Shown: positions 34,534-43,904, counted from the stretch's first letter. The stretch is 64,000 bases of DNA from SFEL01 sp045603585 (GCA_045603585.1 JAZUMK010000023.1:12212-76211), one strand, 5' to 3'. Program-made: numbers and translations. The notes: generated from the sequence alone by a model not told the origin.

Positions 34534-35586
34534 TTATTCGGCGTAGGATATCACTCTCATCCAGGAATCGTTGTATACGTTGATGAAGTCGCCAAGGTCG
34601 TGGAAGATCTCGCACTTGTCAAGCAGCTCCTGGGGAGGATTGTAGGTTTCGTTTTCGATGTAGTCTGCGCCCATTATCTCAAGGGCTGCGGCGTTGGGGG
34701 TGGAGTAGCCGATGTATTCGGCGTTCTGTGCGGCAACCTCGGGATCGCAGAGGAAGTTGATGAAGGCCTCTGCCTCAGCGGTCTTGGTGCTGGACTTGGG
34801 GATGATGATGTTGTCAAACCACAGATTGGAGCCGGATTCGGGTACTGCGTAGGCCAGGTCGGGATTGCCCTCGATCTCGTCCATGCACCACATTGCGTCG
34901 CCGCTGTATACGATGGCAAGAGCGCCGCCGCCGCCGATCATACGATCCTTGATGTCATCGCCAAGGTAGGCCTGAACGATGGGCTTCTGGGCGATGAGGG
35001 CTTCTTCGGCGGCAAGGATGTGAGCCTCTTCACGGGTGTTGAGGGAGTGACCCAGCTTCATCAGGGCAACGCCCATGGAGTCGCGGATGCTGTTGTACAT
35101 GAGGATCTGGCCGGCATACTTTTCATTCCAGAGGATATCCCAGCTGTCAACGGGATCATCCACCATGGTGGTGTTGTAGAGGATGCCTACGGTGCCCCAC
35201 ATATAGGGAACGCTGTACTTGTTGCCGGGATCAAAGCTGAGATCCATGAAGCGGTCGTCGATATACTGCAGATTGGGGATGTTGTCCTTGTTGATCTCGT
35301 AGAGCAGGTCCATGGAGATCAGGCGCTCGATTATGTAATCGGAGGGGAAGCACAGGTCATAAATGCAATCCTCCTGCTGAAGCTTAACCAGCATCTCTTC
35401 GTTGTTGGCAAGGGTAGTGTAGTTTACGCGAATACCGGTTTCCTCGGTGAACTGGCTGAGCAGTTCTTCGTCAATGTAGTCGCCCCAGTTAAGAACGTTG
35501 AGGGTAACTGCGTCAGAGCTGGCGCCGCAGCCTGCGAAGCAGCAGATAAGCATGGAAAGAACCAGTACTATAGCGATTTTTTTCAT
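34534..35586 (-). CDS. potD: Spermidine/putrescine-binding lipoprotein
   Basis: A 350-residue periplasmic-type binding protein, membrane anchored through a lipobox (CFAGC, about residues 16-20). The mature N-terminus VTLNVLNWGDYIDEELLSQF is the PotD/PotF signature, and the WGTVGILYN and AYAVPESG segments also fit the polyamine-binding family. It delivers polyamines to the PotBC permease. It is the last gene of the regulator-potABCD operon, 62 bp after potC. Confidence 0.95.
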   Translation of the reverse strand: MKKIAIVLVLSMLICCFAGCGASSDAVTLNVLNWGDYIDEELLSQFTEETGIRVNYTTLANNEEMLVKLQQEDCIYDLCFPSDYIIERLISMDLLYEINKDNIPNLQYIDDRFMDLSFDPGNKYSVPYMWGTVGILYNTTMVDDPVDSWDILWNEKYAGQILMYNSIRDSMGVALMKLGHSLNTREEAHILAAEEALIAQKPIVQAYLGDDIKDRMIGGGGALAIVYSGDAMWCMDEIEGNPDLAYAVPESGSNLWFDNIIIPKSSTKTAEAEAFINFLCDPEVAAQNAEYIGYSTPNAAALEIMGADYIENETYNPPQELLDKCEIFHDLGDFINVYNDSWMRVISYAE

Positions 35587-35648
35587 GTTCGCGTCTCCTT
35601 TGCAAGTTGGGTTTTATATTATTTATTATGCAGGGATCGCCTGCGGGT

Positions 35649-36467
35649 TTATTTGGTGCGGCGGGCAAGGCGCTTTTTGGCCTGCTCCTGCTCGCGCTCC
35701 TCCTTGATGCTGCGGATATTTACAAAGGCCAGCAGAGTAACTACCGCGATGAACATCAGGGTGCAGAGGGCGTTTATCTTGGGGCTTATGCCGCGGCGGG
35801 CAATGCCGTAGATGTAGATGGAAAGGTTCTGTATGCCGTCGGTGGCAAACCAGCTGACCACGAAGTCGTCAAGGCTGAGGGTAAAGGCCAGCACAAAGCC
35901 GGAGATGATGCCGGGCATTATGTCCGGGATAACCACCTTGCGCAGAGCCATCATGGGGGTGCAGCCAAGGTCCATTGCCGCCTCGTACAGCAGATTGGAG
36001 CTTTGCCTGAGCTTTGGCATTACCGAGAATATCACATAGGGGATATTGAAGGTGATATGGGCGATAAGCATGCGGGTGTAGCCGCCCTTTATGCCAAGCA
36101 GGGCAAACAGCATCATGAAGCTGATACCGGTTACAAGGTCGGGGTTTACCATGGGCAGGCGGGAGATGTTTTCCACCACGCCGCGGGGCCCTTTTTTCAT
36201 GGAGTGGATACCGATCGCGGCAAAGGTGCCGATTACGGTTGCCACGAGGGCAGAGATAAGCGCAACGGACAGGGTGACCATCAGGGCGTCCATTATGGTG
36301 GTGTCGCGGAACAGGGCTTCATACCAGCGGAAGGAGAAGCCGGTCCAGCGGCCCATGGATTTGCTGCCGTTGAAGGAGAATACCATCAGCACCAGTATGG
36401 GGGCATAGAGGAATATCAGCATCAGGCCCAGATAGGTGCCGCGGAAGAAAGAACGAAGCTTCTTCAC
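35649..36467 (-). CDS. potC: Spermidine/putrescine ABC permease PotC
   Basis: A 272-residue inner-membrane permease with about six helices. The EAA loop that contacts the ATPase reads YEAAMDLGCTPMMALRKVVIP (about residues 165-185), and the TLSLDDFVVSWF segment is characteristic of PotC. Its ATG overlaps the potB stop by 4 bp. The C-terminus is charged (Glu/Gln/Lys/Arg-rich). It forms the membrane channel with PotB. Confidence 0.95.
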   Translation of the reverse strand: MKKLRSFFRGTYLGLMLIFLYAPILVLMVFSFNGSKSMGRWTGFSFRWYEALFRDTTIMDALMVTLSVALISALVATVIGTFAAIGIHSMKKGPRGVVENISRLPMVNPDLVTGISFMMLFALLGIKGGYTRMLIAHITFNIPYVIFSVMPKLRQSSNLLYEAAMDLGCTPMMALRKVVIPDIMPGIISGFVLAFTLSLDDFVVSWFATDGIQNLSIYIYGIARRGISPKINALCTLMFIAVVTLLAFVNIRSIKEEREQEQAKKRLARRTK

Positions 36468-37300
36468 CAGAGCATACCTCCTTGCTCGCCTGCGTCATGT
36501 TCGGCGCGGCGCATGATAGCCATGGATATAAGTACAAGCACCAGCAGTATAAAGCTGAGGGCGCTGCCCACGGGCCAGGCGCTCTGACCCAGGGTGATGA
36601 ACTGGTTTTCGATAAGGTCGCCGTACAGCAGGAATTTGCCGCCGCCCAGCAGCCTGGATATTGCGAAGGTGGTTATTGCGGGGATGAATACCATGGTGTT
36701 GCCGGAGTTGTTGCCGGGCACAGAATGGGGCAGAACCACCTTGATGAAGCACAGTACGGGGTTTGCGCCAAGGTCTGCCGCCGCCTCAACCAGGGAGCGG
36801 TCCAGCTTTACCAGCACGGAGTAGATGGGCAGCACCATAAAGGGCAGGAAATTGTAAACGGTACCCAGCATTACTGCGCCTTCGGTATAGAGAAACTGCT
36901 GGCTGGGCAGGCCCAGAAGGGAGAGGATGCTGTTGAAGATACCGTTGGAATCCAGCAGTACCTGCCAGGCATAGGTGCGGAGCAGGAAGTTCATCCACAT
37001 GGGAACTATGAAAAGCACGTACAGTATGGCCGCGGTGCGCTTTTTCATGGTGGAGAGGATATAGGCTATGGGATAGCCCAGCAGCAGGCAGATGACCGTG
37101 GCCTTAAGGGCGATCCATACGGAACGGATCAGCACCTGCATGTATATCTCGTTGGTAAGGGCGGTGACGATATTTTCAAAGGTCAGGCCGCCATCCGCGG
37201 CGCTGAAGGCAAAGTAAACTATCAGCACCATGGGCGCCAGTATGAATATCAGCATCCATACTATGTAGGGGTAGGAAAATGCCTGACGCTTCAGCTTCAT
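36464..37300 (-). CDS. potB: Spermidine/putrescine ABC permease PotB
   Basis: A 278-residue permease with about six membrane helices and the EAA loop VEAAADLGANPVLCFIKVVLP. The LRTYAWQVLLDSNGIFNSIL segment is typical of PotB. It overlaps potA by 4 bp upstream and potC by 4 bp downstream, so all three are translationally coupled. Confidence 0.95.
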   Translation of the reverse strand: MKLKRQAFSYPYIVWMLIFILAPMVLIVYFAFSAADGGLTFENIVTALTNEIYMQVLIRSVWIALKATVICLLLGYPIAYILSTMKKRTAAILYVLFIVPMWMNFLLRTYAWQVLLDSNGIFNSILSLLGLPSQQFLYTEGAVMLGTVYNFLPFMVLPIYSVLVKLDRSLVEAAADLGANPVLCFIKVVLPHSVPGNNSGNTMVFIPAITTFAISRLLGGGKFLLYGDLIENQFITLGQSAWPVGSALSFILLVLVLISMAIMRRAEHDAGEQGGMLW

Positions 37301-38409
37301 TCCTCTTCCTCCGCAGCAACCGCAGCATCTGCGATCTCATCTTCGGTGAGCAGCTCCTGCTGATCAGGCTTGGTGCTCTTGTTCATGATGTGAATTGCAT
37401 CGGGCAGGATCTCAAGGCTGATCTCGGTATCCTGAGCCACATAGTCGGTGGAGTGTACTGTCCAGATATAGTCGCCGGTATCCACGCGGAATTCGTAATG
37501 CACGCCCATGAACAAAACGCTTTTGATAACGCCGGTGAGGGGGGTCTTGCCCAGGGGAACTATGTCGATATCCTCGGGACGCACCACAACGTCAACGGGG
37601 GTGTTTTTGCCGAAGCCTGCGTCCACGCAGTCAAAGTCGATATCGTGGAAGCGGACTTTGTAATCCTCCAGCATGGTGGCGGGGATGATGTTGCTCTCGC
37701 CGATGAACTTTGCAACGAAGATGTTCTTGGGCTCGTTGTAAATGTCGGTGGGAGTGCCTATCTGCTGGATAACGCCTTCGTTCATTACCACGATGGTGTC
37801 GCTCATGGTGAGGGCTTCTTCCTGATCGTGGGTAACGTAGATGAAGGTTATGCCAAGATGCTGCTGCATGCGCTTGAGCTCTATCTGCATCTCCTTGCGC
37901 AGCTTAAGGTCCAGCGCGCCCAGAGGCTCATCGAGGAGCAGCACATGGGGCCTGTTTACCAGAGCGCGGGCGATGGCAACACGCTGCTGCTGACCGCCGG
38001 AAAGCTGATCGATATAGCGCTTGCCGTAGCCTGCAAGGTTTACAAGGGCCATCATCTCGTTTACGCGGGACTCGATCTCTTCCTTGGGCAGCTTTTGAAT
38101 TTTCAGGCCAAAGGCGATGTTGTCGAATACGTTGAGATGGGGAAACAGGGCGTATTTCTGGAATACGGTGTTTACCTGACGGCGGTAGGGGGGCACGTTG
38201 CTTACGTCCTGACCGTCGATAAGTACCTGACCCTGATTGGGCATGGTAAAGCCGGCGATAAGGCGCAGCATGGTGGTTTTGCCGCAGCCGGAGGGACCGA
38301 GGAGGGTAAGGAACTCGCCGTCGCGGATGTAAAGGTTAACGTTCTTGAGAACGTCGGTATCGTCGTAAGTCTTGGTGATGTTTACAAGGTCAATAAGATG
38401 CTTGCTCAT
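37297..38409 (-). CDS. potA: Spermidine/putrescine ABC ATPase PotA
   Basis: A 370-residue ATP-binding subunit that powers polyamine import. Walker A is GPSGCGKTT (about 38-46), the signature is LSGGQQQRVAIARAL, Walker B is VLLLDEPLGALD, and the H-loop is VTHDQEEA. A C-terminal TOBE domain follows. The protein ends in a run of acidic and alanine residues. The ATG at 38409 was chosen because GGGAG sits 8 bp upstream; an in-frame TTG upstream overlaps that site. It follows the cupin regulator by 26 bp. Confidence 0.95.
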   Translation of the reverse strand: MSKHLIDLVNITKTYDDTDVLKNVNLYIRDGEFLTLLGPSGCGKTTMLRLIAGFTMPNQGQVLIDGQDVSNVPPYRRQVNTVFQKYALFPHLNVFDNIAFGLKIQKLPKEEIESRVNEMMALVNLAGYGKRYIDQLSGGQQQRVAIARALVNRPHVLLLDEPLGALDLKLRKEMQIELKRMQQHLGITFIYVTHDQEEALTMSDTIVVMNEGVIQQIGTPTDIYNEPKNIFVAKFIGESNIIPATMLEDYKVRFHDIDFDCVDAGFGKNTPVDVVVRPEDIDIVPLGKTPLTGVIKSVLFMGVHYEFRVDTGDYIWTVHSTDYVAQDTEISLEILPDAIHIMNKSTKPDQQELLTEDEIADAAVAAEEEE

Positions 38410-38435
38410 AAGTATTTCTCCCAAATTTCAAAGGT

Positions 38436-38978
38436 TTAGAAGGAGGGGGGGGTTGCGACCCATATGAGCCGCGCCTCGGTCTTGCCTGTGTTTTTGATGT
38501 AGTGTACGCTGGCGGGCTTGAAGCAGAAGCTGTCGCCGCGGCGCACTTTGTGTTTCTTATCCCCTATATAGAGGCTTATGCTGCCCTGCAGCACATAGCC
38601 GAATTCCTCGCCCTCGTGGGGGTTATCCTCGTAGGTGCTTCCTCCGGGAGCAAGGGTGACAAGAATGGGCTCAAGGCTGTTCTTCTGTGCGTTGGGAACC
38701 AGCCAGCGCACGGTATGGCCCGCCTCGGTTTCCTCCTTTTCAAACATATCGTCCGGGGTGAATACTGCCTTTTCGGGCTGAGTTTCGGTGAAAAACTCGG
38801 AAAGGTCTGTACCCAGGGCTTCCAGTATGTCTGTAAGGGTGGCTATGGAGGGGGAGGTAAGGTCCCTCTCCAGCTGGGATATAAATCCCTTGGACAGCTC
38901 GGTACGGGCGGCCAGCTCTTCCTGAGTAAGGCCCAGCCGCAGCCGGTATCGTTTGATTTTTTCGCCTATATTTATCAT
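38436..38978 (-). CDS. XRE-cupin regulator of the polyamine operon
   Basis: A 180-residue regulator. Residues about 5-60 are a Cro/C1-type HTH (LTQEELAARTELSKGFISQL), and residues about 105-178 are a cupin (HEGEEFGYVLQGSISLYIGD) that likely binds a small ligand. The layout matches PuuR-type regulators. It is the first gene of the potABCD operon, so autoregulation in response to polyamines is a reasonable inference. A palindrome between the promoter and the ATG may be its operator. Confidence 0.9.
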   Translation of the reverse strand: MINIGEKIKRYRLRLGLTQEELAARTELSKGFISQLERDLTSPSIATLTDILEALGTDLSEFFTETQPEKAVFTPDDMFEKEETEAGHTVRWLVPNAQKNSLEPILVTLAPGGSTYEDNPHEGEEFGYVLQGSISLYIGDKKHKVRRGDSFCFKPASVHYIKNTGKTEARLIWVATPPSF

Positions 38979-39022
38979 GCTTTGCGCCTCCTTGCGCGGA
39001 TAGCCGCGGAAATAAACCCAAA

Positions 39023-39039
39023 GTTTAGAAATCCTAAAC
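39023..39039. promoter_or_regulatory. Candidate operator of the pot operon
   Basis: GTTTAG-AAATC-CTAAAC is an inverted repeat with a 5-bp centre. It lies just downstream of the promoter -10 box, at about +5 to +25, a good place for repression by the XRE-cupin protein. Confidence 0.5.
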
Positions 39040-39050
39040 AGCCGATTATA

Positions 39051-39079
39051 ATTAAAACATCTTTCGACATAAAAGTCAA
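39051..39079 (-). promoter_or_regulatory. Sigma-A type promoter for the regulator-potABCD operon
   Basis: On the minus strand, TTGACT (39074-39079) and TTTAAT (39051-39056) with a 17-bp spacer. Confidence 0.65.
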
Positions 39080-39220
39080 TGGGTTTTGTTCAGTATTACA
39101 AAACTTTTGGTTTAAAATTTGTTTGCCGGAGAAAAAGCGGCCCGGCAGCGGAAGAACAGCCCCGGCACAAAATAAAAAAATCCGCATTTCTGCGGATATT
39201 TTATAATTTCCGTGGCTGTA

Positions 39221-40033
39221 TCAGCTTTCCCTTCCCAGCCGCTGAAGCAGCAGCGTGCAGCAGAAACCCGCTGCGGCAAGCGCGGGATAAAGCAGCATGT
39301 TGATGCCTGAGGGCAGGCCGGGGAATATCATTATCACAGAGCCCAGCAAAAAGCCCAGTATGCAGTAGCATGCTCCCGCGGGATGCTGATTGAACATGCG
39401 CCGAACAAAGGAAACAAGCAGTATGACCACGGCAAGGGCTCCTGCGGCGGCGCAGATGAGGTAATTGAGCTGCAGCCTGTTGAATGCCGAAAGCAGCGGC
39501 TCATACCAGCCAACATACATAAGGATAAAGGAGGTGCTTATGCCGGGGATAACTATGCCTACGGTTATCAGTGCCCCTGAGAGGAAGGCTGCTATATACC
39601 CGAAATCACGGTAACCTGCGGATACTGCGGCACCGTCAAAAAAAGCAAGGGCCGCAGTAAGGGCGCCTCCCAGTATGATGCAGAGGGCATATTTGCGGTT
39701 TATCCTTTTTCCTGCGGAGCGGATAAGGGCGGGAACGCCCCCCAGTACCAGCCCTATCAGCAGATACATCAGCGGCATGCGCCAGTTTATCAGCAGCCAT
39801 TCAAGTATGCGGGCAGTTACAAATACACCAATGCATACCCCGATGCCATAGGGCAGAAGAAAAAGAAAGTTCTGCTTGAAGTTTTTCAACAATCCGGCAA
39901 CTGCATCTATGGCTTTGCGGTATATTCCAAAGGCAACCGCGAGCATGCCGCCGCTTGCGCCGGGTATCATACCCGCCGCACCGATAAGCGTCCCTTCCAG
40001 AACGCAGCGGACAGCGCTTTTGTTGACCTTCAT
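39221..40033 (-). CDS. DUF368 membrane protein (PopT-like undecaprenyl phosphate translocase)
   Basis: A 270-residue protein with about eight membrane helices. The N-terminal GAAGMIPGASGGMLAV and the internal VIPGISTSFILMYVGWYEP are the two inverted-repeat motifs of the DUF368 family. DUF368 (PopT) proteins have been shown to recycle undecaprenyl phosphate, the lipid carrier for wall polymers, across the membrane. GGAAAGG lies before the ATG. It is in a row with the EamA gene on the same strand, with 77 bp between. Function is by family only. Confidence 0.85.
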   Translation of the reverse strand: MKVNKSAVRCVLEGTLIGAAGMIPGASGGMLAVAFGIYRKAIDAVAGLLKNFKQNFLFLLPYGIGVCIGVFVTARILEWLLINWRMPLMYLLIGLVLGGVPALIRSAGKRINRKYALCIILGGALTAALAFFDGAAVSAGYRDFGYIAAFLSGALITVGIVIPGISTSFILMYVGWYEPLLSAFNRLQLNYLICAAAGALAVVILLVSFVRRMFNQHPAGACYCILGFLLGSVIMIFPGLPSGINMLLYPALAAAGFCCTLLLQRLGRES

Positions 40034-40110
40034 AGCAGATGCCTTTCCTATGAAACAGTATTGCCGTCAAATGGCATTATCTTATATATGATGGGGAGAA
40101 AACAAAATTG

Positions 40111-40977
40111 TTATTCTCTGCTGTTTACCACAGTGGTGTATACCGTTACTGCAATGACCACGCAGCCGCCGATTATCTCACGGACCGTGGGAGGCTCGCC
40201 CAATAGCAGGAAGGCAAGAATTATGCCGTATACGGATTCCATACCGCCGGAGATTATGCCTGCGGTCTGCACCCTTACCTTTTTAAGGGAGGATACAAAC
40301 AGGCTGTGGGCGAGGGCGGTGCAGAATACGCCAAGGAGAATCAGCAGCAGGATATCCTTGCCGGTAATGGCGGGAGGAGCTGCAATAATAAAGGGCAGCA
40401 GCACTATCGTAGCGATAAACTGCTCATAAAAGCAAACCACGCTGCCTGCATAGCGGGAAGAGAAGCGCCTGTTGAGAAGGGACAGTACGGCGTATGTGAG
40501 GGCGGACAGCATGCCCACCACGATGCCGTTTACCGTTGCGTCCGCGCCCTCGGGAGGAACCAGAATAAATACGCCCAACAGCATCATCACTGCGCATATG
40601 ACGCTCTTTATGCGAAGCTTTTCCTTAAAAAGAACAGGCTCGATAAAGGTGACGAACAGGGGGAAGGTGGAGAAGGTGATGGTGCCCACCGCAACGCTTG
40701 CCACCTGAACCGACTGGATAAAGAAGGTCCAGTGGAGCGCCATTACTATACCTGCGGCGATGTATGCCCAAAGATCCCCGCGGCTTAAAAGCTTCATGGG
40801 GGTCTTTGTGAGCTTTATTACTATAAATAAAGTAATGGAGGAAAAGAACACCCTGCCAAAGGTCACGGCAAAGGAAGGGATGGAAAGGCCGCGGCCTATT
40901 ACCCCAGCCATACCAAAGAACAGTACGGCAAAATGCAGCATCAGCAGGGACTTGGTTTCAGTTGCGGGTTTATTCAT
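40111..40977 (-). CDS. EamA/DMT-type transporter
   Basis: A 288-residue membrane protein of the drug/metabolite transporter superfamily, with ten predicted helices in two EamA repeats (about 10-140 and 155-285). The second repeat carries GGMESVYGIILAFLLLGEPPT, the usual repeat end. Family members export amino acids, nucleosides or other metabolites; the substrate cannot be read from sequence. GGGAGA precedes the ATG. It is transcribed away from the amino acid ABC operon. Confidence 0.88.
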   Translation of the reverse strand: MNKPATETKSLLMLHFAVLFFGMAGVIGRGLSIPSFAVTFGRVFFSSITLFIVIKLTKTPMKLLSRGDLWAYIAAGIVMALHWTFFIQSVQVASVAVGTITFSTFPLFVTFIEPVLFKEKLRIKSVICAVMMLLGVFILVPPEGADATVNGIVVGMLSALTYAVLSLLNRRFSSRYAGSVVCFYEQFIATIVLLPFIIAAPPAITGKDILLLILLGVFCTALAHSLFVSSLKKVRVQTAGIISGGMESVYGIILAFLLLGEPPTVREIIGGCVVIAVTVYTTVVNSRE

Positions 40978-41114
40978 TGTATTATCTCCCCAAATGCGAA
41001 TAACAGCGGTAATAAATGGATTATAGTATACTTTGCAAATATTATCCAGAAGTTTTGAAATATGGGGCTGTATACGGTAATAAATAAAAATTTAAAATTT
41101 TTTTGAAAAACCTC

Positions 41115-41143
41115 TTTACTTTAGCGTGATAAAGTGATATAGT
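41115..41143 (+). promoter_or_regulatory. Promoter for the amino acid ABC operon
   Basis: TTTACT (41115-41120) and TATAGT (41138-41143) with a 17-bp spacer and an A/T-rich tract just upstream that could act as an UP element. Confidence 0.7.
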
Positions 41144-41221
41144 ACTGAAGCAAGGAGAGGAACCTCCTAAAACAAAAATAAAATTTAAATTAAAATATCA
41201 AATTTTAAGGAGAACAAAACA

Positions 41222-42079
41222 ATGAAGAAGATCGCTGCACTGCTTATGGCAACCCTGATGCTGGCTCTGGCCTTTACCGGCTGCGCAAAGCCCGCCGAAG
41301 CCGATACCCCCGTTTCCGAAGACGTAACTCCCGAGCTGGACGCCGCTCCCGCTGTTGAGGACAGCGACCTTGCCTATATCGTAGCCAACGGCAAGATGGT
41401 TATCGGCATCACCGAATACGCCCCCATGAACTACTATGACGACGCCGGCAAGCTCATCGGCTTTGATACCGAGTATGCCGAAGCCGTTTGCGAAAAGCTG
41501 GGCGTAGCTCCCGAGTTCGTAGTAATCAACTGGGACACCAAGGAGATGGAGCTTGAGGCCAAGAACATCGACTGCATCTGGAACGGCTTCACCATCACCG
41601 ATGAGCGCAAGGAAGCCCTTGAGTTCACCGATCCCTATGTAAAGAACATGCAGGTTGTAGTAATCAAGGCTGACAACGCTTCCACCTATGTTGACACCGC
41701 AAGCCTCTCCGGCGCAAACCTGGTTGCTGAAATGGGCTCCACCGGTGAAAGCAGCATTGCAGACGATGAAAACCTGAGCCAGGCAAGCTACGTTGGCGTA
41801 TCCAAGATGGCAGACGCTCTGCTGGAAGTTAAGGCCGGCACCGCCGATGCAGCAGTTATCGACTACGTAATGGCCAAGGCAATGGTTGGCGAAGGCACCG
41901 ACTATGCTGACCTGATGATCATGGACGGCGTAGAGCTGGCATACGAAGAGTATGGCGTAGGCTTCCGCAAGGGTTCCGATGCAGCAGCCGCTGTAAACGA
42001 AGCCACCGCAGCCCTCATCGCAGAAGGCTCCCTCCCCGAGATCGCTGCCAAGTACGGTCTGGCACTGATGGCCGAATAA
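41222..42079 (+). CDS. Polar amino acid ABC substrate-binding lipoprotein
   Basis: A 285-residue family 3 solute-binding protein. It has a lipoprotein signal (lipobox FTGC, about residues 18-21), a linker rich in Pro, Ala and acidic residues, and then the binding fold starting MVIGITEYAPMNYYD and GFDTEYAEAVCEKLGV. It captures a polar amino acid outside the cell. The ligand is undetermined. The promoter leader is AT rich, with AAGGAG before the ATG. The permease follows after 97 bp. Confidence 0.93.
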   Translation: MKKIAALLMATLMLALAFTGCAKPAEADTPVSEDVTPELDAAPAVEDSDLAYIVANGKMVIGITEYAPMNYYDDAGKLIGFDTEYAEAVCEKLGVAPEFVVINWDTKEMELEAKNIDCIWNGFTITDERKEALEFTDPYVKNMQVVVIKADNASTYVDTASLSGANLVAEMGSTGESSIADDENLSQASYVGVSKMADALLEVKAGTADAAVIDYVMAKAMVGEGTDYADLMIMDGVELAYEEYGVGFRKGSDAAAAVNEATAALIAEGSLPEIAAKYGLALMAE

Positions 42080-42176
42080 TAGTATAATACCAAAGCTGAA
42101 TAGCTTAAGGCAGGAGGATATTGCTCCCCCTGCCTTACTGCGTAAATAGTAAATACTTATAAAGGAAAACGGACTT

Positions 42177-42821
42177 ATGTTTCTTACCGTTACACAAAAG
42201 CTGCTGGAGGGTTTCGGCGTATCCTGCGTCATCTTCATAGTGACCCTGCTTGCGGCGCTGCCCCTGGGCCTTGTGATAGCATTTGGCTCCATGAGCAAAT
42301 TCAAGCCCCTCAAGTGGCTCACCAAAACCTTTGTATGGATAATCCGCGGCACTCCCCTTATGCTGCAGATACTTATCGTGTTTTACGGTCCCGGTATGAT
42401 ATGGGATATAAAGGCAATGCCTCGTATGACGGCGGTGCTTATTACCTTCATTATCAACTATGCGGCCTATTTCTCCGAGATCTACCGCGGCGGCATAGAA
42501 AGCATCCCCAAGGGACAGTATGAAGCGGGTCAGGTATTGGGCATGACCAAGCGGCAGGTATTCTTCAATGTTGTGCTGCTTCAGGTCATCAAGCGCATCG
42601 TTCCTCCCCTTGGCAATGAGTTTATAACGTTGGTAAAGGATACCTCCCTTGCAAGGGTTATCGCCATCAAGGAGATCATCATGTGCGCTCAGGAGTTCAT
42701 CTCCCTCAAGGCGCTGCTGTGGCCCATGTTCTACTCCGGCGCATTCTATCTTATCTTCAACGGCCTGCTCACCATACTGCTGGGCTATGCCGAAAAGAAA
42801 CTGGATTATTTTAGGGTTTAA
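42177..42821 (+). CDS. Polar amino acid ABC permease
   Basis: A 214-residue HisM/GlnP-type permease with about five helices. The PLGLVIAFGSMSKF N-terminal segment, RGTPLMLQILIVFYG, and the EAA loop YEAGQVLGMTKRQVFFNVVLLQ identify the family. It likely forms a homodimer, since only one permease gene is present. The ATPase gene starts 5 bp after its stop. Confidence 0.94.
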   Translation: MFLTVTQKLLEGFGVSCVIFIVTLLAALPLGLVIAFGSMSKFKPLKWLTKTFVWIIRGTPLMLQILIVFYGPGMIWDIKAMPRMTAVLITFIINYAAYFSEIYRGGIESIPKGQYEAGQVLGMTKRQVFFNVVLLQVIKRIVPPLGNEFITLVKDTSLARVIAIKEIIMCAQEFISLKALLWPMFYSGAFYLIFNGLLTILLGYAEKKLDYFRV

Positions 42822-42826
42822 TAATT

Positions 42827-43603
42827 ATGTCAGTACTTGAAGTAAAAAACATTAAAAAGAACTTTGGCCCCGTGGAGGTGCTCAAAGGACTGGACTTTTC
42901 CATGGAAAAGGGCGAGGTGCTGGCAATAATCGGTTCCTCCGGCTCAGGCAAAACCACCCTTCTTCGCTGCCTCAATTTCCTGGAAACCCCCGACGAAGGC
43001 CAGATAATCGTAAACGACGAGGTGCTGTTTGATTCTGCTACCCACAGCACCCTCACCGAGAACGAAGTCCGCAGGAACAGGCTGCACTTTGGCCTTGTTT
43101 TTCAGTCCTTTAATCTCTTCCCTCAGTATACCGCCCTGGAAAACGTAAAGCTTGCCCGGGAGATACTGGCGGCGGAAAACCGCGCAAACAACATGAAGGA
43201 GATAAAGGTGCAGATAGACCTGCAGGCAAGGGGACTTCTGGAGCGCGTTGGCCTTGCGGATAAAATGGATAACTATCCCCATCAGCTTTCCGGCGGTCAG
43301 CAGCAGCGTGTGGCAATAGCCCGCGCCCTTGCAATGAATCCTGATGTACTGTGCTTTGACGAGCCCACCAGCGCCCTTGATCCCGCCCTTACAGGCGAAG
43401 TTCTCAGGGTAATCCGCAGCCTTAAATCCGCTGACAGCACCATGATAGTGGTAACTCATGAAATGGAGTTTGCAAGGAACGTTGCAGACAAGGTGCTGTT
43501 TATGGCAGACGGCGTGATAGAGGAGATGGGCACTGCTGAGCAGGTATTCGAGCATCCCCAGAGCGAGCGCACCAAGGCCTTCTTCTCCAGCTTTACCCGC
43601 TGA
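42827..43603 (+). CDS. Polar amino acid ABC ATPase
   Basis: A 258-residue ATPase of the GlnQ/HisP type. Walker A is GSSGSGKTT (about 36-44), the Q-loop is GLVFQSFNLFPQ, the signature is LSGGQQQRVAIARALA, Walker B is VLCFDEPTSALDP and the switch is VTHEMEFARNV. It is a little longer than usual between Q-loop and signature (an extra charged helix near residues 105-130). It powers the importer encoded just upstream. Confidence 0.95.
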   Translation: MSVLEVKNIKKNFGPVEVLKGLDFSMEKGEVLAIIGSSGSGKTTLLRCLNFLETPDEGQIIVNDEVLFDSATHSTLTENEVRRNRLHFGLVFQSFNLFPQYTALENVKLAREILAAENRANNMKEIKVQIDLQARGLLERVGLADKMDNYPHQLSGGQQQRVAIARALAMNPDVLCFDEPTSALDPALTGEVLRVIRSLKSADSTMIVVTHEMEFARNVADKVLFMADGVIEEMGTAEQVFEHPQSERTKAFFSSFTR

Positions 43604-43604
43604 T

Positions 43605-43847
43605 ATGACAGCGGCAGTGATACAGCTGGATATCCACGGCATGAACCGCTATCAGGCAAAGGTGGCCATAGACGCCGCCCTTCGCCGCTCCAAAGGCGTA
43701 TACCGCATAAGGATAATACACGGCGGCAATCACAATACCGTCCTTCGGGATATGATAGCGGAGGAGTACGCCGCTCACCCGCTGGTGCTGCGCATAGAGC
43801 GGGGAGACAATTCCGGCAGAACAGAGCTTGTATTAAGAGAACTGTAA
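43605..43847 (+). CDS. Stand-alone Smr domain protein
   Basis: An 80-residue protein consisting only of a small MutS-related (Smr) domain: LDIHGMNRYQAKVAIDAAL (the LDxHG motif, about 8-12) and RIIHGG (the HGxG-like motif). Smr domains bind or cut DNA or RNA; here the second motif ends in HGGN. The gene starts 1 bp after the ABC ATPase stop and ends at the operon terminator, so it is likely co-expressed, but a link to amino acid uptake is not obvious. Confidence 0.8.
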   Translation: MTAAVIQLDIHGMNRYQAKVAIDAALRRSKGVYRIRIIHGGNHNTVLRDMIAEEYAAHPLVLRIERGDNSGRTELVLREL

Positions 43848-43849
43848 AA

Positions 43850-43877
43850 AAAACGGGCTGCAATGCGGCCCGTTTTT
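43850..43877 (+). terminator. Terminator of the amino acid ABC operon
   Basis: ACGGGC and GCCCGT with a 9-nt loop, flanked by A and T runs. Confidence 0.85.
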
Positions 43878-43904
43878 TGCGTTTTGTATTGGTTTTCAGC
43901 CAAT

